From Polyrhizophydium stewartii (Eukaryota; Chytridiomycota; Chytridiomycetes; Rhizophydiales): a DNA stretch of 14,929 nt. This document shows positions 8,308 to 14,929 of this stretch, piece after piece. The stretch's first letter is position 1; each line of letters starts with the position of its first letter. The DNA is taken from contig JADGIZ010000367.1 in NCBI GenBank assembly GCA_027604665.1, positions 1 through 14,929 of the forward strand. The letters are read 5' to 3'. Position numbers and translations under genes: made by a program. Below the pieces are notes generated by a model. That model searched no databases. It had not been told where the DNA came from and saw only the letters and a program-made list of their open reading frames with translations.

Positions 8308-11300
8308 TTACTTTGTTGGCGAAATGGCACTCTTGGATCCAAAGACGTGCTTGATCCAACCCACGAACTTGTGCTTCCTTTTGCCAATTGACGTTGACGA
8401 GCCCGCCTGTTGTTCGCGGTCGTTGAGCCGAGCCAGCGACATACCCAAGTCAGCGAGTTGGCTGTCATTTGCTTGGTGGCTATGCGAAGAGATAAATGGC
8501 CAGCAGGGAGTCACTTACAATCGTATCGTCAGGAAGGCCGTCAAAGACTGTCCCCGTCTCGCGAAGATCCGCCTCGATCTCTGACTGGTACATGATGTTG
8601 AGGAATGGGATCATGGTGGTCTCGCAAGGCGTGACTGCCGCCTCTGTTGTGGGTGCAGTGACGTCGACGGCAGGAGGAGCAGCAGCAGCAGGAGTCGAGT
8701 TGCTTCCGGCATCCGCCTTCTCGCCGGCCGAAGCGCCCGAGTGCCGTTCAGGGCCGGGTTCGTCGGTCGAGCGCGGCGCGGTGGTTGCCTTTGCCGGGCT
8801 GCTTTCTATGGTGCTTGCCCCGTCGCGGTGGGTCTCGGGGGACAGAGGCGTGTCGGGGCCGTGCTGCTGGAACGTCGGGATGTACGGCGCCTTGCGGGGC
8901 ATGTTGTACACGGTCTGCGTCCATGGGTGCGACTGGATCTCAAACACCGACAGCCGCAAGGCAGGGTCCTTTGCCAGCATACCTGGTTTCGTCAGAAAGT
9001 CACGTCAGTTTCCAACTCGCGATATGCACCCAAAAGGCCTGGAACAAACTCACGTCTGAGCAAGTCCGCGAGATCCGGCGTGGCCTCGGCCGGCATCTCA
9101 AAGGTGCCGCGAATGATCTTGTCGTACAAATCGAGCAAGTTGCCGTCGTCGTCAAACTCGAATGGAAGCCGACCCGAGATCATGTTGTAAAGCGTTACAC
9201 CGCAAGCCCAAACATCCACTGAGTAAGAAAAACAAGTCAGTTGTGCAAGGACGTGGATGCGATGCAGAGACGGCGGGCTTTCCTTTCACAGCGTCAAATG
9301 ATGCCTGGCCTTCGGCGATTTCCGGCGATAGAAACTGATGGGTTCCTGCAAAGGCTTCTGACTGCATTGCTTGACCGCTGTAGACGTCGAATTGCTGTTC
9401 ACAGGCAGATCCAAGGCAAAGCCCGTTCACCGGGTCAGCTCGAGTCGCCGAGACACATATACACCGCTACGGCTGCGCAAAACAACCTCGGCAACACCAA
9501 AATCAGATATCTTGAGCACGCCGTCGGACGTGATGAGCATGTTGCCTGGCTTGATGTCACGGTCTATCCGTCAATGAAAAATCCCCGGACACAGATGCGC
9601 ATGTCAACCGCCGACCTCTGCGAGAGCCTGGGCAATCAGAAGGACACATCACGCACGGATGATGCTCTGCGAGTGCAGGTAGCTGAGCCCATCCATGAGC
9701 TGCACAAAGTATCGATGCGCTTGCGCCAGACTGATTTTGTGGTCGTCGCACTGCTCCAAGAGCACTTGTAGCGAGCATGGGCAAAACTCGAGGATCAGAT
9801 ACCACTTGAGCACCTTGACGTCTTTTTCCTCCTCGCGGCCGTCGTCGTAGAGCCACACGATTGGCTCCTCCTCGATCGTAGTGAACCAGGGAAAGATGCC
9901 GACGTTGCCGTCCTGATCCTCAACCTTTGCAAAGACGTCGACGAGCGTGACAACGTTTGGGTGCTTGAGACGCCGAAGCATTTTGATTTCGCTGAGCGTT
10001 TTCACAAGTCGGTGAGCAGACAACATCACGCAGTCAGCAAGACAGTTGGGCAGGCACGATTGTGTGAGGAGATAGCCACGGGATGCTGACCGAATCATGT
10101 TTTCGACGCCGTTGGGAACCTTGCGCAGGCGCTTTCGGCCAATGATCTTGATGGCGACGCGCTTGAGGGTCTCGGAACACACGCCTTCCTTGACCTTGCC
10201 AAATGCGCCTTTGCCAATTTTCTCGCCAAGAAGATAGGCGCCGACCATTTTAAGTGGGAGGGGCTTTGTTTCCCAGGCAATTTCTGTCGAGTCAACTTTG
10301 TGGATAAAGTTGGACGACGAGTGGCGCTGCGTGAGCATGAGATATTCGTAGTACTCGTTGCTTGCGACTTGCTGCCCTTCCACGACGGGCATGCTTTGTT
10401 CCTGCTGCTCCAGCTCTTCGTTGTGCGCAGCAGAAGCGAGGTTGCTGAGCGACTCCTTTATCTTGTTGAGATTTTTGAGCGAGACGATGGACACGGGGCG
10501 TGAGCGGCGTCCGACGGGCATCGGCTCGAGCGACTGCTGTGCATCCTGAAGCTGTTTCTGGACTGCCTGAGACGGCGGCTGGTGCTGCTGTGGCGGAGGC
10601 TGCGACATTCGCTGGTTCGAGTGGTGGAGTATGTTCTGCGAGTGGGAGCGCGGAAGTCCAGACGCGCCAAGCTGCTGTCGCGTAACCATGACCTGGCCGT
10701 CCTGCGCGATCTGCAGCATGCTTCGCCTGCTCTCTGCAGCCAAGTGGGCGATGCTACCGCTGTTTGCACCTCGGTTGAGCGACCTCATCAGCAGCGAGGC
10801 GCGGCTGCCGGCCATGGACTCGCGCGATGTCTTGGTCGGTGCGCTAAAGCCTGCCGTGTGTGCCACTGCCTCGGCGATGCCGTGGATGCTCGAGCGCACC
10901 TGCGAGAGATCGCGGGGCGAGCCCGAGACGACAGACTTGCGCGGGTAGAGCAGCAGTGTCGGCTTTTCGATGCTTCCGTTGCTGCCGCCGCCCGTGTTTG
11001 CGGCGGCGAGATTTGCCATGGACTGCATGCTCTCGCGAGAGCGCGCTGACTGCGAGTTGCCTGCAGCCGCGGGCACGGGGTGGACTGGCGGCATCTTGTC
11101 GTCGAGATTGGTGCCTCTTGGCAAGGATGACTTGCGCGGGCTGCTGGCCGCAGATGCAGCATCGGCCGAGGGCCCGCCGCCGGGCGCTTCCTTGATGGAT
11201 GTGAGCGGGTTTCCGCTCACAAAGGAGCCTTCGCGAGTTTGTCGCGTCGTGGAAGCCTGGGAGCGGTCGGCAGGGCTATCGGGGACGTTTGGGAGGGCGG

Positions 11301-11430
11301 CGGCGTTCATGGCGGCGTGAACGTGAGCATGGGAATGGCTGTGAGTTGCGGCGTGGACATGACCGTGCGGATGCGCGGGAAGGTGTGCGTGGTGGGGGAC
11401 GCTTGCCGCCTGTGGTGTTTGCCCGTCCAT
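8308..11430 (-). CDS. LKB1/STK11-type serine/threonine kinase
   Basis: Exons (high to low) are 11430-10091, 9991-9657, 9563-9487, 9394-9283, 9218-9054, 8982-8519 and 8406-8308, giving 863 aa. LKB1-type kinases activate AMPK/SNF1-family kinases. The first ~395 residues are disordered: 12 His between residues 13 and 38, then Ser- and Gln/Pro-rich stretches. The kinase domain spans about 399-697: GKGAFG loop (406-411), VAIK lysine 428, KVPNG, helix C Glu 448, HRDIKPGN (Asp 561), DFGVAE (Asp 579), a [11 protein letters not shown] activation-loop end, [11 protein letters not shown] and SHPW. KVPNG, GVAE and VTLYN point to LKB1 rather than other kinases. An acidic insert of ~40 residues (468-508) separates strands 4 and 5. 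The C-terminus is basic and amphipathic ([17 protein letters not shown]), possibly membrane-binding. The intron before DVW has no good GT donor. The donor after GVAE (GTTGTT) is also doubtful; GTATAT eight codons later is an alternative. The start is the first in-frame ATG, 120 bp after the OST48 stop. Confidence 0.85.
9219..9282 (-). other. Aberrant intron in LKB1-type gene (apparent GA donor)
   Basis: Exon 4 reads ...FDAVK and exon 5 reads [12 protein letters not shown] in another frame. The acceptor is excellent (ACTGAC, a T-rich tract, TTACTCAG). Phase and kinase homology put the donor after AAAG, where the next bases are GAAAGC, not GT. The only canonical phase-compatible GT donor (GTCCTT, starting at 9252) would make a 34-nt intron and add 10 residues, giving ...HPLDVW. 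All other introns modelled in this window are 55 nt or longer. Confidence 0.5.
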
Positions 11431-11550
11431 CCGCGATGCGGCAGAATGAGGAGAAGCACGCCAAGTCACGAGACCCCGAGCTCGGGCTTTGATGCCAGAG
11501 GAACCGCAGACCCCTGAACCTTGGGTGCGATTTGGCACAGGCGGCACAAT

Positions 11551-13365
11551 TTATTGGGTCTTGGCCTTGACCTTGGTGTTTGTGTCCCTGTTGAACACAA
11601 AGAGCAGCGAGAAGACAAAGAAGCCCGCCATCATGCTGAAGATGTTGGCGTAGTACGGGAACGCGACTGTCAGGAAGCGCGGGTACTGGTCGTGGCGGAA
11701 GGGGCGGACCTGCACAGTCTCTGAGGCGTGGATGTAGGAGAGGCCGTGGCGCTTGTAGTCGAGCTTGAAGGTGAAGACGCCGTGCTGGTCCGGCAGGGTG
11801 AAGCGCGCCGAGTAGTGCCCGCCCGAAGCGTTCATGGTCGCGCGGACGTATGGATCCAGCATTACAGCCTCGAACTGGACGTCGCTTGCGACAAAGGGGA
11901 CCCAGGCCTCTCCGTCCCAGACCTGGATGTCGGCCTCGTATTCCTGCATGGGACAGTGTACAGCCAGATCAGCGCGCATCAGACATGACTGCATTGGGGC
12001 GGCCGCATCAAAAAAAGTTCGTCCAGCTCATTTCTGCGCACCATCTCGTCCTTGATGCGATAGATGCCGTGCTGGCCGGACTCGCCAACACGGTGGTGCT
12101 TTGTCGCCTCGATGCGCAAGACGGACTTTTCCTGGAACGCCCACTGACTGACCTCGCTTGCAAGACGTCTGTTGCCCGAGGCGACGCTGCGTGGTCGTCA
12201 GCAGGCGGTCAACGCAAACGGCAGATCCGGGCATCACTCACGTCTTGTCTCCGACGGTGATCGTGGCGTCAAAGAACCTGTGCAGGGGTCGGTGCGTCAG
12301 CCAAGAGGCGTTCAAGTACCAGTTGCCGTTGACAGGCGAGCATGCAGCACTCAACTCGTCGGAAAACATGTCGGCGCTGCCGGCAAAGACGACGCGGGCG
12401 TTGTTGCGGGCTTGGAAGGCGGAGATCAGCGAGATGGCATGGCCCGCGAGCGGGTCCTTGATGAGCCGCTGCTTGTCGGTCGGGTCGTAGGCAAACGCTG
12501 CGCTGCTGGCCGACAGGACGGAGAACGATAGCGGGTTCTTTCCCGAAAGCTTGTGGGCGACGCCCTTGAAGAGGACGGGCGGCCCAGATCGGATGGCGTC
12601 CGAGACGACGTTGGACGCCGAGGGCGAGAAGGCCGACGAGAGCACGCGGGTCGGGTCTGTGCCGACAGAGTTGAAGCGATCGATGACGGCGGTGCCAGGT
12701 TCGTCAAAGTCTGCGGTGAACTCGTAGGCGAAGTCGCGGACCGCCTCGGAGACCTCGGACGAGGCCGTGAGCAGCACATTGCCGCCCGCGTTGACAAAGT
12801 CGACGAGGTTGCCGATCTTGAGAGCGCCGCCAAAGGCTGCATGTATGCATGCACGCACGCACGCCAGAGGCAGCGGCGGCGGGTCAGCGGGCGCCTGTGC
12901 AGCGCGGCGATTGCGGCCGGCGGGCGACGCACAGGGGGCCTTTGGGGCGAGGATGACGGCGTGGTCGTAGACAAGCTCGTCGAACGAGACAAGGCCAAAG
13001 GCGCCCTTGGCGAGGTCGCCGGCGGAGCGCATGTCGAGGACGTGACCGCGGCCTTTGGGCGGGTTGTCGTGGCGCGGTGGCGCGGCGCGGCCGCGGCATG
13101 GCCGGCGGCGGGGGGCGGCGCGGGTGTGTCAGCGCCAGAGGCGAGTCGGGGGAGATGGTACGATCGGGCCGCGTGGCGAGCACGGGCGGCCACGACGGAG
13201 GGTTGCGAGCGGGGGCGGGAGGCGGCGCGGACCCTCGAGGTCGTGCAGGAAGGCGGCGAAGCGCTGGGCGTCTGCGGCGGCGTCGAGCAGCACGAGCGTG
13301 CGGGCGCCGGCGGCGGGGCGGGCAGCGGCCGTGCCGGCGGCGAGCAGCAGCAGCAGCGATTGCAT
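11551..13365 (-). CDS. WBP1: Oligosaccharyltransferase 48-kDa subunit (OST48/DDOST/Wbp1)
   Basis: Exons (high to low) are 13365-13233, 13052-12933, 12836-12242, 12186-12042 and 11943-11551, joining in phase to 461 aa, close to human DDOST (456). It is a non-catalytic subunit of the ER oligosaccharyltransferase that N-glycosylates nascent proteins. There is an N-terminal signal peptide (MQSLLLLLAAGTAAA), then the family start RTLVLLD, FGGALKIGNLVDFVNAGGNV, ISAFQARNNARVVFAGSADM, KHHRVGE, LDPYVR, TLPDQHGVFTFKLDY and YPYYANIFSMM. One transmembrane helix near the C-terminus leaves a short cytosolic tail ending KAKTQ, which fits a KxKxx ER-retrieval signal. The 13365 ATG is preferred over 13401 because it places the signal peptide first. 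Intron 1 is the longest here (180 nt). The LKB1-type gene starts 120 bp downstream on the same strand, but nothing suggests co-transcription. Confidence 0.93.
12838..12863. repeat. Short GCAT/GCACGCAC repeat in OST48 intron 2
   Basis: An alternating TGCATGTATGCATGC then GCACGCACGCAC run lies just upstream of the ATGCAG acceptor of intron 12837-12932. It is a simple-sequence repeat of purine-pyrimidine alternation. No function is implied. Confidence 0.6.
13053..13232 (-). other. OST48 intron 1, 180 nt with no internal AG
   Basis: The donor is GTCCGC (also used at COQ8 intron 2), the branch-like motif is GCGCTGACAC, and the acceptor is GCCCAAAG. Reading the transcript strand, I find no AG dinucleotide between donor and acceptor, so the acceptor is the first available AG. 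Splicing restores the conserved LHDLEGRGHVLD/FDELVYDH alignment with OST48. Confidence 0.75.
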
Positions 13366-13776
13366 GGTCGCCAACCCGGGAAACCATTTTGGATCTCGCA
13401 TGGCATTGGTTCGACCAGGACGCCGCCTTGGTTCACGGATCTCTCGGACTCAAGGCTTTGGATTCATCGTCCGAGGACACTCACAAGATCAAGATGCGAA
13501 TAGGGAGAACATTGGCAAGACGCAATGTAATGTGGCATTATTGCTGAAGATGCAATATCAGGAAAACAGCCAGCCATGAAGCAGATGGCGAGTGCGGAGC
13601 GGATTGATGGGGAGGAGAAGGATGAGAGAAGAGCTGGGCCAGGGAAAGGCGAGGCAGAATGGTGCGGATTTGGATGAGGGGGAAAGGATGGCGGGGAAGC
13701 TGGCGAAGCAGAGGGGAGGGAGCAGTGCAAAAGAGATCGGAGCAGCAACATTTGGATTGGGGCCGGGAGACGAAGC
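13366..13776. other. Intergenic: OST48 upstream region and SCAMP 3' flank, strand-asymmetric purine tract
   Basis: This 411-bp gap is the only long gene-free stretch in the window. It holds the OST48 promoter side (about 13366-13560, less GC-rich) and the SCAMP 3' flank. From about 13575 to 13755 the plus strand is strongly purine-rich (G/A runs such as GGGGAGGAGAAGGATGAGAG), so the SCAMP transcript would be pyrimidine-rich there. I see no TATA box, no clear AATAAA signal and no RNA gene. Confidence 0.6.
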
Positions 13777-14911
13777 TCAGGCGGCGAACTGCCCTGTGGT
13801 GGAGCGAGTGTATCCCTGGCGCGCGGCCTCTTGTGCGACGCCCGAGCGGATGCCGGCCGAGACGGCCTCGTTGCGCGCGTTCTCGAGGGTGAGACCCGAG
13901 CGCAGCGTGAAGTCGCGGACCGTCTTCCACAGCACGATCGAGTACATTGCGCTGAGGACCCAGCCGGCAAAGACGATGGCGGCGAAGACACCAGCGATCG
14001 GACGGCCGCCGCCAAAGACGGCCAGGACGGTGATCAGACCCGCGGAGCCCGATCCGGGGATGCCGACGGCCATGTAGCACAGGAAGAGGATGTGGAATCC
14101 GTGGAAGAGCAGGAAGATGTCTGCGGGCAGTGCCGGGTCAGTGTCGGGGCAGTGTCGGGGCAGTGTCGGGGCAGGGTGTCTCGCAGGCACGAGCGCAAGC
14201 CACGGAGGGCAACGCACAAGAGTAGAGCGAGCTGTTGTTCTTGAAGCCGAGGTAGGCCGGGAAGTACCAAGTTGCGAACGAGGCAGTGGACATGAAGAAG
14301 ACGTAGACGAGGGCCACGCCAAAGTCGCCCGGGATGAAGTTCATGTTGTCCGGGTGGGAGAACATGATGATGAGCAGGGTGGCCATGTTGAGCACGAGCA
14401 GGCCGCAGGCGGCGAGCCAGTACTGGTAGAGCCTGCGCACGGCGGGGCGCTTGTCCTCTGCGATGGCGACGTCGATGTCGTGGTGGACGAGCGGGTAGAA
14501 CGGGGGCCAGTTGGGCGGGTGCACGCCCTGGCGACGCAGGTCCTCCTGCTGCTGGCGCAGCTCGCGCTCACGCTCTGCCAGCTCCGCCTCGCGCTTGCGC
14601 AGCTGCTCCTCGCGCGCGCTCAGCTCGGCGGCGGCGGGCGCCGCATAGGCCGAGGCGGCGGGCGCCGCATAGGCCGAGGCGGCGGCGGGCGCGGGCGCGG
14701 GGGCGGGGGCCGCGGCGCGGCCGTAGGAGTAGGGCTGGGCGGCGGCGGCAGCAGCGGCAGCGGCAGCGGACGGCGCCGCGGCCGAGTAGTGCTGGTACTC
14801 GGGACGCCCCGCGGGGGTGTCGAGGGCGTCGGCGATGGCCGGGTCCGCGAAGGGGTTGGTGTGCAGGTCGCTGTCGTCGATGGCGAAGGGGTTGTGGTGA
14901 TGTGCGGCCAT
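13777..14911 (-). CDS. Secretory carrier membrane protein (SCAMP)
   Basis: Two exons, 14911-14218 and 14120-13777, join in phase (codon TAC split by a GTGCGT...CCGCAG intron) to 345 aa, the usual SCAMP length. SCAMPs are four-helix membrane proteins of the trans-Golgi and endosomal recycling system. Visible parts are two NPF motifs (residues 7-9 and 19-21) that bind EH-domain endocytic proteins, an Ala/Pro-rich linker, a charged coiled coil (about 96-128), the NWPPFYPLVHHDIDV entry to the membrane core, four hydrophobic helices (about 165-184, 198-218, 233-252 and 272-296), TWYFPAYLGF between helices 2 and 3 at the place of the conserved E-peptide, and a C-terminal amphipathic tail. The start ATG gives MAAHHHNPF, with NPF at the expected extreme N-terminus. 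SCAMPs are known from animals and plants and are not found in budding yeast, consistent with an early-diverging fungus. Confidence 0.93.
14128..14171. repeat. 11-bp minisatellite within the SCAMP intron
   Basis: Three perfect plus-strand copies of CAGTGTCGGGG (14139-14171) are preceded by one degenerate copy CAGTGCCGGGT (14128-14138). They occupy much of the 97-nt SCAMP intron (14121-14217) next to its acceptor. On the transcript strand the junction with the degenerate copy reads CACTGACCC, the likely branch site. Confidence 0.85.
14631..14678. repeat. 24-bp tandem duplication in SCAMP linker
   Basis: The 24-bp unit beginning GCGGCGGGCGCCGCATAGGC occurs twice in direct succession (14631-14654 and 14655-14678) and encodes two copies of an ASAYAAPA peptide. 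It lies beside a run of ten alanines and an AP dipeptide run, so the whole linker looks like replication-slippage sequence. Confidence 0.85.
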
Positions 14912-14929
14912 GGCCAGCGGGCTGTGTGG

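Noticed and set aside
9649..11547. LKB1 reading frame starting upstream at 11547 and running through 10080-9992
   Set aside because: The upstream start would be GTG, not ATG, and 33 codons inside are a spliced intron that interrupts the conserved PNG...[10 protein letters not shown] block.
13464..14080. Two minus-strand frames (183 and 180 aa) over the SCAMP last exon and its 3' flank
   Set aside because: They are Pro/Ser/Arg-rich frame-shifted shadows of the SCAMP exon running into the pyrimidine tract.
14128..14171. CRISPR-like array
   Set aside because: The units are 11 bp with no spacers and lie in a eukaryotic intron, so this is a simple minisatellite.
1..14929. A new multi-gene system (defence, mobile element or biosynthetic cluster)
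   Set aside because: All recognisable genes are unrelated eukaryotic cell-biology genes with their own introns. No transposase, terminal repeats, integrase or pathway grouping is visible.

Overview
This is a GC-rich, intron-dense eukaryotic window that reads as nuclear DNA of a zoosporic (flagellated, early-diverging) fungus. The gene content supports this: a sperm-tail PG-rich repeat (STPG/SHIPPO) flagellar-type protein lies beside a COQ8 kinase, an LKB1-type kinase, an OST48/WBP1 subunit and a SCAMP, and intergenic gaps are short. I cannot separate Chytridiomycota from Blastocladiomycota from sequence alone. No rRNA, tRNA, CRISPR, prokaryotic operon or transposon is visible.

Layout, left to right. 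An unrecognised gene runs leftward off the window edge (-, 1 to about 831). Almost back to back with it is an STPG-repeat protein (+, 870-2517). Converging on that is COQ8/ADCK3-type kinase (-, 2655-4700). It diverges across about 220 bp from a Nup153-like nuclear-basket nucleoporin with RanBP2 zinc fingers (+, about 4921-8225). The nucleoporin converges on an LKB1/STK11-type kinase (-, 8308-11430). Upstream of that on the same strand are OST48/WBP1/DDOST (-, 11551-13365) and SCAMP (-, 13777-14911).

The gene models were assembled by hand, joining exons where 5' splice sites, branch-like CTGAC/CTRAY motifs, AG acceptors, codon phase and family homology agree. Four models close exactly in frame: COQ8 553 aa, OST48 461 aa, SCAMP 345 aa and LKB1 863 aa. 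The LKB1 model needs one non-canonical or very short intron. The nucleoporin (897 aa as modelled) and STPG (484 aa) each have one uncertain intron or start.

The genes are independent eukaryotic housekeeping or cell-biology genes: ubiquinone synthesis, nuclear pore, energy/polarity signalling, ER N-glycosylation, endosomal traffic and flagellum. I see no gene cluster with a shared pathway and no new defence or mobile system. The points most worth a second look are the aberrant LKB1 splice junction, the tandem zinc-finger repeat with a lost tryptophan, the minisatellite-built SCAMP intron, and the unknown gene paired head to head with a flagellar gene.
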